A DNA stretch of 64,000 nucleotides from Actinomyces sp. (GTDB lineage: Bacteria; Actinomycetota; Actinomycetes; Actinomycetales; Actinomycetaceae). Shown here piece by piece: positions 47,348 through 55,870 of the stretch; within the stretch, counting starts at the first letter, position 1; each line of letters starts with the position of its first letter. The notes under the pieces are model-generated. The model made no database searches. It was not told the DNA's origin and saw only the letters and a program-made list of their open reading frames with translations. Made by a program: the position numbers and the translations under genes. Location of the stretch: assembly GCA_022649165.1 (NCBI GenBank), contig JALCNR010000011.1:1-64000 (forward strand). The letters are read 5' to 3'.

Positions 47348-48802
47348 ATGGGATCGACGACGCTTTCCTTTCTGGGGGCCGCCGGCACGGTCACCGGATC
47401 CCAGCACCTGCTCACGATCGACACGGAGGCACCCGGATCCGCCGATCCCCTCCGCCGGCGTCGGATCCTCGTCGACGCCGGGATGTTCCAGGGCGAGAAA
47501 CGCCTGCGCCTGATGAATTGGTCGGACTTCCCGGTTCCCCCCGCCGCGATCGGCGACGTCCTGCTCACCCACGCCCATCTGGACCACTGCGGCCTTCTCC
47601 CCCGCCTGGCGGCGGCCGGGTTCCGCGGTCGGATCTGGGCGACGCCCGCGACGTGCGAGCTCACGCGCATCGTCCTGCTCGACGCCGCCCACCTGCAGGA
47701 ACGCGACGCTGCGCATGCCGCGGACCGTGGCTATTCCAGGCATCGCGATCCCCGGCCGCTGTACACCGTCGCCGATGTGGAGGCCACGCTCCCACTGCTG
47801 CGCGAGGTCGGCTTCGACGCTCCGCTGGACCTGGGCGAAGGAGTCACCGCGCAGTGGACGCCCGCCGGCCACATCCTCGGCTCGGCCTCGATCCGCGTCG
47901 CCACCCCGCACGGCAGCGTCGTGTTCTCCGGCGACCTCGGGCGCCCTGAGCACCCCGTGCTGCGTCCGCGCAGGGTTCCCGAGGGCGCCGACATCGCGGT
48001 CGTCGAGTCGACCTACGGCGATCGCGAGCATCCCGACCCCGCCGAGCTCGCGCGGTCCGGCGCCGCGCCTCCCGAGGCCCACGGGCCCCTCGCCGACGCG
48101 ATCCGCCGGACCGCCGACCGGGGCGGGTCGGTCCTCATCCCGGCCTTCGCGGTCGATCGCACGGAGGTGGTGCTCAAGGTCCTGTCGGACATGACGGAGG
48201 ACGGCCGCATTCCGCAGGTGCCGGTGTACGTCGACTCGCCGATGGCCCTGGCCAGCCTGCGGGTCTACCGCGCCCGCGAACACGCCGGGGAGCTGCGCGC
48301 CGAGGCGGACGGGCTTCGCCTGCCCGCCCTGGACCTCCGCGAGGTCCGCGACGTCCAGGACTCCCAGAGGTTGAACGCGCCGGACCGCCCCTGCCTTATC
48401 ATCTCCGCCTCCGGCATGGCGACGGGCGGACGGGTCCTCCACCACCTCGAGCACATGCTCCCCGATCCGCGTCATTGCGTGGTCCTCACCGGCTACCAGG
48501 CCGCCGGCACGCGCGGGAGGGCGCTGGCCGAGGGCGCGCGGGCCCTGAAGATGCACGGCGTCTACGTGGCCGTGCGCGCCGAGGTCCTCCAGGACAGCGA
48601 GTTCTCCGTCCACGCTGACGCCTCCGAACTCGTGGAATGGGTCCGCGGGCTGTCTCCCGCACCGCGCGAGGTCTTCTGCGTCCACGGCGAGCCCGGCCCG
48701 GCCGGCGCTCTGGCCGGCCGGCTGGGCGAGGAGCTGGGAGTGGTCGCCGTGGTCCCGGCCCAGGGTGAGACCGTGCGCGTGGGCGGGCCCGGCTTCCGCT
48801 GA
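47348..48802 (+). CDS. Metallo-beta-lactamase fold RNase of the beta-CASP group
   Basis: 484 residues from the ATG at 47348 (TGGAG five bases upstream; an ATG at 47330 has none). The zinc motif HAHLDH lies at 75-80 in THAHLDHCG, with further His/Asp ligands in WTPAGHILGSASI and FSGDLG. The beta-CASP insertion and terminal motif are present: FAVDRTEVVL, DSPMA, SASGMATGGRVLHHL, LTGYQAAGTRGRAL and the last His in SVHADASELV. Such YSH1-like proteins process or degrade RNA. It is divergent from tig. Confidence 0.9.
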   Translation: MGSTTLSFLGAAGTVTGSQHLLTIDTEAPGSADPLRRRRILVDAGMFQGEKRLRLMNWSDFPVPPAAIGDVLLTHAHLDHCGLLPRLAAAGFRGRIWATPATCELTRIVLLDAAHLQERDAAHAADRGYSRHRDPRPLYTVADVEATLPLLREVGFDAPLDLGEGVTAQWTPAGHILGSASIRVATPHGSVVFSGDLGRPEHPVLRPRRVPEGADIAVVESTYGDREHPDPAELARSGAAPPEAHGPLADAIRRTADRGGSVLIPAFAVDRTEVVLKVLSDMTEDGRIPQVPVYVDSPMALASLRVYRAREHAGELRAEADGLRLPALDLREVRDVQDSQRLNAPDRPCLIISASGMATGGRVLHHLEHMLPDPRHCVVLTGYQAAGTRGRALAEGARALKMHGVYVAVRAEVLQDSEFSVHADASELVEWVRGLSPAPREVFCVHGEPGPAGALAGRLGEELGVVAVVPAQGETVRVGGPGFR

Positions 48803-48883
48803 GGGCGTCGGCCCACGGGCTCCGCTCGGGATTGACGAGGGCGCGGCGCACCGCGTCGGCGAATGCGCGGACCTGAGCCGTGG

Positions 48884-48957
48884 TGGAGCGGGCGACGGGA
48901 ATCGAACCCGCGTGATCTGCTTGGAAGGCAGAGGCTCTACCATTGAGCTACGCCCGC
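48884..48957 (-). tRNA. tRNA-Gly (TCC)
   Basis: A full cloverleaf on the minus strand: acceptor GCGGGCG paired with CGCCCGC, anticodon loop CTTCCAA with anticodon TCC, T-arm GGGTTCGATTCCC. The discriminator is T and CCA is encoded (48884-48886). Confidence 0.96.
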
Positions 48958-49074
48958 GTCGCCCCGTTGCCGGGGCCCCTGAATCGTAGCGTGACACCGG
49001 GCGGATTGCGAAACCGATGCCTCGGACACGTATCATCAAGGCGCAGGCCGCGTCCCTTTGGCGGCGGCCCGCAT

Positions 49075-49148
49075 CGGGGCGTGGCGCAGCTTGGTAGCGC
49101 GCCTGCTTTGGGAGCAGGATGTCGCCGGTTCAAATCCGGCCGCCCCGA
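49075..49148 (+). tRNA. tRNA-Pro (TGG)
   Basis: Acceptor CGGGGCG pairs with CGCCCCG, anticodon loop TTTGGGA gives anticodon TGG, and the T-arm is GCCGGTTCAAATCCGGC. The discriminator is A; CCA is not encoded. A diverged copy of its 3' end recurs at 54158-54184. Confidence 0.96.
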
Positions 49149-49789
49149 CGAAGGAGATCCCCCCTGACCTGCAGCGATGGGCCAGGAGAACTTGTGTCTG
49201 CGGCGCGCTGTGAGCGCCGGCCGAGTGAATCGCCGAGCGAATGCGCTCACGCTCCCCTCGGTGAGGAAGCGAGCCTCGAGGATCGACACGGAGTCTGCCG
49301 GCCCTCCGGTGATTCGGGCGTCGTGCTGGCGCGTCACCGATTCAGAGTCACCGAACTGACGCGCCGAGTCGATGACGGACCCGCTCTCAGCAGTTGCCGT
49401 GCCGACTGCACGCCGTTCCGCGTGCGGGGTCGCATGCGCTGGGTCCGTTTCGGCGCTCGGTGGAGTTCCACGCGCGGCGGACGTCAGTCGAGCGGATACG
49501 ACCCAGCGCACCTCGCGCGGCCAGGACGAGATCCTCGGGGGCCGGCGTCGCGGGGACGGAGCGATCAAGCGTTCTGAACCGCCCCAGGTTCTGGGCCGCT
49601 TTATGGGCACTGGTGGTGTCGGTGATGAGGCGCATCGCCCCCTACTCGCTTTCCAGCACCACCACATATCCCACCCACGACCTCGCGCAATCCAGACGCT
49701 CCCTGGACGCACCGTCGCCGGCCTGTGAGGGAACCGCAGGCACGTCCGCGACACGGCCGAGCACCAGCCATAGTTTCGTAGCTCAACTA
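49149..49789. other. Non-coding or decayed stretch after tRNA-Pro
   Basis: About 640 bp. Open frames exist on both strands, but none has a ribosome site together with recognisable motifs. On the minus strand a frame reading MRLITDTTSAHKAAQNLGRF (start 49635) continues for 82 codons, and before it an in-frame stop separates a stretch WVGYVVVLESE. This looks like a possible decayed gene, but I cannot name it. No intact integrase or transposase is present. Confidence 0.5.
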
Positions 49790-49818
49790 TTGACGGGAGG
49801 CTCGTGTCTTCTTAGACT
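49790..49818 (+). promoter_or_regulatory. Sigma-70-type promoter of the glucosidase operon
   Basis: TTGACG at 49790-49795 and TAGACT at 49813-49818 with exactly 17 bp between; transcription would start near 49825, inside the palindrome that follows. Confidence 0.75.
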
Positions 49819-49823
49819 CATCG

Positions 49824-49849
49824 CTACCTACCGACTAGGTGGTTGGTAG
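49824..49849. promoter_or_regulatory. 26-bp palindrome over the predicted transcription start, likely repressor operator
   Basis: Arms CTACC...GGTAG with a CTAG centre; 20 of 26 positions match the reverse complement. It lies directly after the -10 box, where binding would block initiation. The TetR-type protein encoded at 53410 is the best candidate binder. Confidence 0.65.
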
Positions 49850-49877
49850 TCCGTTCGTTGAGGAATGAGGATGAGAG

Positions 49878-52058
49878 ATGAGCAATGGAGCCACCGCATT
49901 TGAACAGGCCGTGGCCGCCGTCCGCGGGGGAACACCCTCGGTCAAAGAGGCCAGGAAGCTGTACGACCAGCTGACCGACGACGAGAGACTCGCCCTGCTT
50001 GACGGCGACGCGCCGTTCTGGGAGGGCATGGCCGAGATGACGGGCGAGGGCTACAACGTCCGACCGATCTCGCACGGACACATCGAGCGCATGGGCATCC
50101 CCGGCACGCAGTTCGTCGACGGGCCCCGGGGCTGCGTGTCCGGACGGGGCACGGCGTTCCCCGTGTCCATGGCACGCGGTGCCACGTGGGACCTCTCGCT
50201 GGAGGAACGGGTCGGCGATGCGATCGGTCAGGAAGTACGGGCTCAGGGCGGCAACTTCTTCGGCGGCGTGTGCATCAACCTGCCTCGGCACCCGGCCTGG
50301 GGGCGGGCGCAGGAGACCTACTCCGATGAGCCCTACCAGCTGGGCGAGTTTGGCGCGGCTCTGGTCCGGGGAACCCAGAACTGGGTGATGGCCTGCGCGA
50401 AGCACTACGCGTTGAACTCCATGGAGAACGCCCGGTTCACCGTCGATGTGGAGATCGACGAGGCCGACCTGCACGAGATCTATCTACCACACTTCAAGCG
50501 GGTCGTTGACGAGGGCGTGATGGCGATCATGTCCGCCTACAACTCCGTCAACGGCGAATGGGCCGGTCAGAACGAGTATCTCCTGACCACGGTCCTGCGC
50601 GACTACTGGGGCTGGGACGGCATTACCTGCTCGGACTTCATCTTCGGTCTGCGCGACGCCGCCACGTCCCTGAACGCCGGACTGGATCTGGAGGAGCCCT
50701 TCGCCCAGCAGCGCGCCGCTCACCTGCGCAGTCAGATGGAGGAGGGCCAGACCGATTGGGCTGCTGTCGAGCGGGCCGGGCTGCACCTGCTCGACACCCA
50801 GTTGCGGTCCTACGCCACACGCCGCACCGAGGATCCGGCACCAGATGTCATGGCCTCTCCCGAGCATCGTGAACTCGCGCGCACCGTGGCTGCGCGTTCG
50901 ATGGTGTTGCTGAAGAACGATCCGGTCGATGTCACCCCCGTGCTGCCGCTACCGCGCGACACATCCCGCATCGCCGTGATCGGCAGGCTCGCCACCGCAC
51001 CGAACATGGGAGACCTCGGTTCCTCGGCCGTGCGCCCGCCCAGCAACGTCACGCCCCTTGAGGGCATCACCGCGGCCTTCCCCGATGCCGAGATCCTCCT
51101 CGTGGAGGACGACGATCCCGACGCGGCGGCGCAGGCTGCCGCCCAAGCCGATGTGGCGATCGTCGTCGCCGGCTTCGACATGCGCGACGAAGGCGAGTTC
51201 GTCGGCTCGGACATGATGTCCGCCCCCGAGATCCTCGCCTTGTTCCCACCCGCTCCCGAGAACGCCAACACGCTGATCGAAGCGACGACCTCCGGGGAAG
51301 GCGAAGTCGCGCTGATGACGGCCGGAGACGAGTACGGCGGCGACCGCGCCAGCCTCGCCCTGCGCCCCGTCGACGAGCAGATCATCCTCGCCGTGCAAGC
51401 CGCGAACCCCCGCACCGTCGTGTCAATCGTCGCCTCGGGGGCGGTCCTCACCGAGAACTGGCGCGACAACGTGCCCGCCATCCTCATGATGTGGTACGCA
51501 GGCATGGAGGGTGGACACGCCCTGGCTGACGTTCTGACGGGCGCGCAGAACCCCTCCGGGCACCTGCCGTTCTCGATCCCCACCAGCGCCGAGCACCTGC
51601 CCAACTTCGACCGCGCGGCGAAGCACATTCGTTACGACCACGACCACGGTCAGCGGCTTCTCGACAAGCTAGGCGTCCCCGCGGCCTACCCCCACGGTTT
51701 CGGACTGTCCTACACACAGTTCAGCATCCGCGAGGCGCAGCTCGCCGACCAGCGGGGCGACGCACTCACGCTTGAGGTCGAGGTCGAGAACACCGGATCC
51801 GTTGATGGCATCCACGTGGTGCAGGTGTATGGGCAGGCCAGTCCCGAGGCCGGCACCTTCGTCGTCGGATTCGCTCCGGTCGAGATCCCGGCCGGGCAGA
51901 GTCGCAGCGTGCGGGTGCCCGTGTCACTGACGCCTCTAGGACGGTGGGACGCCACACGGAAGGCGATCATCGTCCCAGACGGAACCATCGATCTCAAGGT
52001 CGCCTCCCACGCGCACGACCCGAAGGCCATCGCGCTGCGCCTCACGATGGAGCACTGA
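49878..52058 (+). CDS. Glycoside hydrolase family 3 beta-glucosidase-type enzyme
   Basis: 726 residues without a signal peptide, so cytoplasmic. The (beta/alpha)8 domain carries the GH3 motifs FVDGPRG, GWGRAQETYSDEP-like region (PAWGRAQETYSDEP), KHYALN at 175-180, and the nucleophile Asp253 in TCSDFIFGLRD. The second alpha/beta domain follows from about 330 (LARTVAARSMVLLKND), and the C terminus is a fibronectin III-like domain from about 600 (LTLEVEVENTGSVDG). It removes beta-linked glucose or a related sugar from small glycosides. It is first in an operon with an MFS transporter (one base apart), under a clear promoter and operator; the ribosome site is GAGGATGAG. Confidence 0.92.
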   Translation: MSNGATAFEQAVAAVRGGTPSVKEARKLYDQLTDDERLALLDGDAPFWEGMAEMTGEGYNVRPISHGHIERMGIPGTQFVDGPRGCVSGRGTAFPVSMARGATWDLSLEERVGDAIGQEVRAQGGNFFGGVCINLPRHPAWGRAQETYSDEPYQLGEFGAALVRGTQNWVMACAKHYALNSMENARFTVDVEIDEADLHEIYLPHFKRVVDEGVMAIMSAYNSVNGEWAGQNEYLLTTVLRDYWGWDGITCSDFIFGLRDAATSLNAGLDLEEPFAQQRAAHLRSQMEEGQTDWAAVERAGLHLLDTQLRSYATRRTEDPAPDVMASPEHRELARTVAARSMVLLKNDPVDVTPVLPLPRDTSRIAVIGRLATAPNMGDLGSSAVRPPSNVTPLEGITAAFPDAEILLVEDDDPDAAAQAAAQADVAIVVAGFDMRDEGEFVGSDMMSAPEILALFPPAPENANTLIEATTSGEGEVALMTAGDEYGGDRASLALRPVDEQIILAVQAANPRTVVSIVASGAVLTENWRDNVPAILMMWYAGMEGGHALADVLTGAQNPSGHLPFSIPTSAEHLPNFDRAAKHIRYDHDHGQRLLDKLGVPAAYPHGFGLSYTQFSIREAQLADQRGDALTLEVEVENTGSVDGIHVVQVYGQASPEAGTFVVGFAPVEIPAGQSRSVRVPVSLTPLGRWDATRKAIIVPDGTIDLKVASHAHDPKAIALRLTMEH

Positions 52059-52059
52059 T

Positions 52060-53343
52060 ATGGCCACCAACACACCCCTGGAGGCGACGGCCGACACCGC
52101 GGCGACCGTTCCCGACAACGAGAAGACTGTGACCCATCCCGTTCGCTTCGGCGTGGCCGTCTTCCTCGGAACGGTCATGTGGGTCGCTCCGTTCCTGGGG
52201 CTCAACACGGTTCTATTGCCCGCGCGGCTCGCCGAGATCGCACCGGACCAGAAGGTGGCGCTGGTGTCGACGCTGGCCGTGGTCGGCTCCATCGTCGCTC
52301 TCGTGGCGAACATCTTGTTCGGCGCCTTCTCCGATCTGACCCGGAGCCGGTTCGGCCGGCGCAATCCCTGGCTCGTCATGGGCTCGGTCGGAACGTTCCT
52401 GGCCGTCATGCTCCTCATGCAAGCCTCAAGCGTCGCGACAATCGTCGCGGCATGGTGCCTGTTCCAAATGTTCCTCAATGCACTGGTGGCGCCCCTGGTG
52501 ACGGTCATCCCCGACCGAGTCCCCGTCACTCAACGGGGTTCATACTCAGCGGTTTATGGCGTGGCGATGATGGTGGGGGCCTCCAGCGGCCAGCTCCTCG
52601 CCTCCCGCTTCGTCACGGACACCACGACGGGCATGTGGGTCATGGCGATCATCCTGCTGCTCGACGCCCCCGTGTTCTGGCTGCTGGCTCCGGAGCAATC
52701 GAACAAGGACCACCCACGGGCGCCGTTCTCCGCCAGCATGCTCGTGGAGAACTTCGTCTTCCCGGTGAGGAACTGCCGCGACTTCTATCTCGCACTGTCC
52801 GGGAAACTGCTATGTGTGCTGGGAATGTTCGCCATCACGGGGTACCAGCTCTATATCCTCACCGACTACATGAAGCAGTCCACCGAGCAGGCTGGAGACC
52901 TCATCGCTGTGATCTCGATGATCACCCTGGCGACGGGACTTGTCTTCGGGACGATCTCCGGTCCGCTCTCCGATCGGCTAGGCCGTCGGAGGAAGGTCTT
53001 CGTCATCGGCGCCACGTGGCTGATCGCCGTGGCGGCGCTGTTCCCCTTCGTCGTGGCCCGGCCCTGGGCGATGCTGGTGTACGCGGCCCTCGCCGGCATC
53101 GGCCAGGGTGTGTACAACTCGGTCGACCAGGCCCTGAACTATGAGGTTCTGCCCAATCCCGGCACGGCCGCCAAAGACCTCGGCATTCTCAACATGGCCA
53201 ACACCGGGGGTCAAATCCTCGCTCCGGCCGTGACGGGCGGCATCGTGGCAGCCTTCGCCGGATACGGACCAGTGTTTCTGGCCAGCGCGGCGATCATGGT
53301 CGCGTCCTCGCTGCTGATCGCGCCGATCAAGAAGGCACGATAA
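52060..53343 (+). CDS. MFS transporter, probable glycoside/sugar importer
   Basis: 427 residues with 12 hydrophobic helices. The loop after helix 2 carries GAFSDLTRSRFGRRNPWLVM, the D-(R/K)-X-G-R-R pattern of MFS, and it recurs after helix 8 as GPLSDRLGRRRKVF. The start lies one base after the GH3 stop, so import and hydrolysis are co-expressed. Its substrate is most likely the glycoside cleaved by the GH3 enzyme; this is inference from coupling. A perfect 36-bp palindrome follows its stop. Confidence 0.86.
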   Translation: MATNTPLEATADTAATVPDNEKTVTHPVRFGVAVFLGTVMWVAPFLGLNTVLLPARLAEIAPDQKVALVSTLAVVGSIVALVANILFGAFSDLTRSRFGRRNPWLVMGSVGTFLAVMLLMQASSVATIVAAWCLFQMFLNALVAPLVTVIPDRVPVTQRGSYSAVYGVAMMVGASSGQLLASRFVTDTTTGMWVMAIILLLDAPVFWLLAPEQSNKDHPRAPFSASMLVENFVFPVRNCRDFYLALSGKLLCVLGMFAITGYQLYILTDYMKQSTEQAGDLIAVISMITLATGLVFGTISGPLSDRLGRRRKVFVIGATWLIAVAALFPFVVARPWAMLVYAALAGIGQGVYNSVDQALNYEVLPNPGTAAKDLGILNMANTGGQILAPAVTGGIVAAFAGYGPVFLASAAIMVASSLLIAPIKKAR

Positions 53344-53355
53344 CCCGACGCATAG

Positions 53356-53391
53356 GATGTCTCCCGGCGGCACGTGCCGCCGGGAGACATC
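53356..53391. terminator. Perfect 36-nt palindrome between the MFS and TetR genes
   Basis: An uninterrupted inverted repeat (18-bp arms, no spacer) 12 bp after the MFS stop and 18 bp before the TetR start codon. It has no T tract on the plus strand. It can act as a strong mRNA hairpin that limits read-through into tetR, or as a protein site. Confidence 0.6.
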
Positions 53392-53409
53392 TGGGTGTGA
53401 AAAGGAAAC

Positions 53410-54003
53410 GTGCTCGTGCGACAGCGATGGGACAAGCAGAAGCGACTCGCCCAAATCGTCGACCACGCCACGACACTCATCGGCCGGAGCGGATACCACG
53501 GGTTCTCCGTCCAGGAGGTGGCCGAGAGCTGCGGACTATCGATGGCCGGGCTGCTGCACCACATCGGCTCGAAGGAGAACCTCCTCATCATGGTGCTCCA
53601 AGAGAGGGATCGCCGCGACGGCGAAAACGTTTCTCTGCGCCAACCTCTCCAAGACACGCCTCTCACAGTCGACGACTACGTGGACATGCTCCATGCCGTC
53701 GTGGAGCGCAACGCCCTCCAGCCAGAGATCATCCGCCTCTACACGATCCTCCGTGCGGAGTCGATCGATGAGAACCACCCCGCACATGCCTACTTCGATG
53801 AACGCGACCAGATGGCGCTGACCATGTTCGAGCAGGCCGCCGCTGGAATCACCCCGGACGCGCGATCCCTGGCCCGCCAGCTCTTGGCCCTCATGGGGGG
53901 CTTAGAGGAACAATGGCTGCGCGAGCAAGACTCCATGGACCTCGTGGCCGAGTGGGACAAAGGGATCCGCGCGCTCCTGCAAGGCCACGGCGTCAGCATC
54001 TGA
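53410..54003 (+). CDS. TetR-family transcriptional regulator
   Basis: 197 residues from a GTG at 53410 with AAAGGAAA upstream. The N-terminal HTH domain spans about 10-58: RLAQIVDHATTLIGRSGYHG, then SVQEVAESCGLSMAGLLHHI (the recognition helix with the usual Y/H-HH pattern), and KENLL. The C-terminal ligand domain resembles regulators whose effector is small and hydrophilic, but this cannot be read. It probably represses the GH3-MFS operon through the palindrome at 49824 and responds to the imported glycoside. Confidence 0.85.
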   Translation: MLVRQRWDKQKRLAQIVDHATTLIGRSGYHGFSVQEVAESCGLSMAGLLHHIGSKENLLIMVLQERDRRDGENVSLRQPLQDTPLTVDDYVDMLHAVVERNALQPEIIRLYTILRAESIDENHPAHAYFDERDQMALTMFEQAAAGITPDARSLARQLLALMGGLEEQWLREQDSMDLVAEWDKGIRALLQGHGVSI

Positions 54004-54157
54004 ACCCGACCCCGGTCAGCGCCTCCGAGGACCGAGGGCACCTGACCGCAGGCGACACGCCGACGGCCGCGACTGCCTCCTCCGAGGTCGCATTCTGCCT
54101 TTCAAGAACTGCTGCTCCACGCTGCGTCTCGCCTCGGGTGCGCCGAGAGAAGGACGC

Positions 54158-54184
54158 CGCCGGTTCGAGTCCGACCGCCCCGAC
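54158..54184 (+). repeat. Degenerate copy of the tRNA-Pro 3' end (candidate attachment-site remnant)
   Basis: 27 bases matching tRNA-Pro positions 49123-49149 at 24 of 27 positions, same orientation, covering the T-arm and acceptor 3' strand. The T-stem has one mismatch, and no 5' half of a tRNA is present upstream, so it is not a functional gene. It lies 154 bp after the TetR stop. Confidence 0.6.
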
Positions 54185-54203
54185 CGGCAGGTGAGGCGTC
54201 CTG

Positions 54204-54229
54204 GGGGCCGGCCCCGAGCAGCCGGCCCC
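54204..54229 (-). terminator. GC-rich hairpin after fixX
   Basis: An 8-bp stem (54204-54211 with 54222-54229) with a 10-base loop, 25 bp after the fixX stop on the minus strand. No clear T tract. Confidence 0.4.
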
Positions 54230-54253
54230 TAGAACGCCCGTTCCCGCTGCGGG

Positions 54254-54550
54254 TCAGCCCTCGCGGAAGACGATGCCCATCGCCGAGGCCGGATAATGCC
54301 ACGTGAGGGCGCCGGGGGCGGCGACCGCAAGGCATGTCCCGCATTCGAGGCACGCGGCGTATTCGACGGAGATCGTCCCGTCCGGCTCCTCGCTGTAGAC
54401 GTGCGCTGGGCACACCTTGACCAGCAGCCTGCCGGTGCCGGTGGCGCGGGCGATGTCCTGGTGTACTTCGATGTGGGGGTTGCCCTCGTCGACCTCGTAC
54501 ATGTTGTGCGCGAGGCGGTCGGGCACGGACCCCGGGGTGTATCGGCTCAT
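54254..54550 (-). CDS. fixX: Ferredoxin-like protein FixX
   Basis: 98 residues from the ATG at 54550. Cys47 (in VKVCPAHVY) together with Cys67, Cys70 and Cys73 (in ACLECGTC) gives the single cubane cluster of the FixX family, with the usual EPDGTISVEYAACLECGTC-like run between. It passes electrons from the ETF FixAB / FixC quinone oxidoreductase branch and is the last gene of fixABCX, 14 bp after fixC. In a carnitine-type cluster the set supplies electrons to the acyl-CoA dehydrogenase CaiA. Confidence 0.94.
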   Translation of the reverse strand: MSRYTPGSVPDRLAHNMYEVDEGNPHIEVHQDIARATGTGRLLVKVCPAHVYSEEPDGTISVEYAACLECGTCLAVAAPGALTWHYPASAMGIVFREG

Positions 54551-54564
54551 CGCATGCTCCTCTC

Positions 54565-55863
54565 TCACAGTGCCCGGATGGCCTGGACGCCGATCCTCAC
54601 CAAGCGCCGGAGCTTCAGCCCGGACGCCTTGAGGGCTTCCCTGGCCGTGGCCAGCAGATGCTTGCGCGGGGTGAGGTCCAGGTTGTAGACGCCGTACAGG
54701 ACGTCGGAGACCAGCGAGCCGAGCCGTCCGTACATCTCCTCGTTCTCGAGGAAGGCCGGGGCCTTGGCGTAGGTGGCCATATCGGCCCCGACGAAGGAGG
54801 CCTCGTAGTTGGTCACGTACCGCTGCAGACCGGCCCGGGAGACGTCCCCGGCGTCGAGGGCGTCCCCGATCGCCTGGGCGGCGGCCCGGGCGGATCCTGC
54901 GGCCAGATCCATCCCGCGTACGGTGAAACCCGTGTTGAGAGTGAAGCCCGCGGCGTCGCCGACGACGACCAGCCCGTCGCGCACGAGGTCGTGCTGCATC
55001 TCGGCGCCGCCCTCGGCGACCAGGTGGCATCCGTACTCGAGCAACTCCCCGTCCGCCAGATAGGGCTCGATCGCCGGATGGGTGAGGAAGTGGTCGTGCA
55101 GGTCGGAGGCGGCGAGTCCCTTCGCGGCGAGGTCGTCCAGGCGGGCGACGATCCCGATCGACACGGAATCCCTGTTCGTGTACATGAATCCACCGCCGGC
55201 GACCCCCTGGGTGCAGTCGCCGACCACAGCCCATGCTGCGCCTTGATCGCCCGCCAGGTTGAAGCGCTCCGACACCGTGCCCTCGCCGAGGCGGATGACG
55301 GACTTGACGCCGACGGCGAGGTTCTTCGCAGGTTCCTTCGCCCGGATGCCCGCGTACCGAGAGAGGAAGGAGTTCACCCCGTCCGCGGCCACCGTGACCC
55401 GAGCGCGGAGCTCGTCCTCGCCCGCGCGGATCCCGACGAAACGCCCGTCCTGCTGGAGGAGCTCGTCGACCTTGACTGCGGACATGACGGTGACGCCGGC
55501 CTCCTCGCACCGCTCGGAGAGCCACGGGTCCAGCTTGGCGCGGAGCACCGTGACGGCGTTGACGGGATCCGCCAGCCGCGCGTCCCAGTAGTCGACGTTC
55601 ACGAAGGAGCTCGGCGACAGGAAGGACAGGGCGTTGCGGGTGATGCGGCGCTCGACGGGGGCGTTCTGCGCGAATCCCGGGAAGATCTCCTCCATGACCC
55701 GGCAGTAGAAGACGCCGCCGGAGAGGTTCTTCGACCCGGGCTCGGCGCCCCGCTCGACCAGCAGGACCTCCCGGCCCTGCTGGGCGAGCAGGTACGCGCA
55801 TACGGACCCCGCGACACCGCAGCCCACGACGATGACGTCGAAGTCGTACTCGATCTCGTCCAT
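54565..55863 (-). CDS. fixC: FixC, ETF-quinone oxidoreductase-like flavoprotein
   Basis: 432 residues from the ATG at 55863, 7 bp after the fixB stop. The N-terminal FAD-binding motif is VIVVGCGVAGS (about 10-20) followed by LVERGAEPGSKN; GDAAGFTLNTGFTVRGMDLA is the second FAD-contact motif near 310-330. The C terminus lacks the ferredoxin domain of true ETF-QO, since that part is the separate FixX protein. Together with FixA, FixB and FixX it forms the electron-bifurcating or transfer complex. Confidence 0.95.
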   Translation of the reverse strand: MDEIEYDFDVIVVGCGVAGSVCAYLLAQQGREVLLVERGAEPGSKNLSGGVFYCRVMEEIFPGFAQNAPVERRITRNALSFLSPSSFVNVDYWDARLADPVNAVTVLRAKLDPWLSERCEEAGVTVMSAVKVDELLQQDGRFVGIRAGEDELRARVTVAADGVNSFLSRYAGIRAKEPAKNLAVGVKSVIRLGEGTVSERFNLAGDQGAAWAVVGDCTQGVAGGGFMYTNRDSVSIGIVARLDDLAAKGLAASDLHDHFLTHPAIEPYLADGELLEYGCHLVAEGGAEMQHDLVRDGLVVVGDAAGFTLNTGFTVRGMDLAAGSARAAAQAIGDALDAGDVSRAGLQRYVTNYEASFVGADMATYAKAPAFLENEEMYGRLGSLVSDVLYGVYNLDLTPRKHLLATAREALKASGLKLRRLVRIGVQAIRAL

Positions 55864-55870
55864 CACCGGC

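Noticed and set aside
54100-54184. A complete third tRNA gene at the tRNA-like sequence
   Set aside because: No acceptor 5' strand, D-arm or anticodon arm can be found upstream of the T-arm; only the 3' part is present and one T-stem pair is broken.
54551-55801. A 515-codon frame ending in FixX, which might suggest a FixC-FixX fusion
   Set aside because: The extra part is out of frame with fixC and has no FAD motif; FixX starts at 54550.
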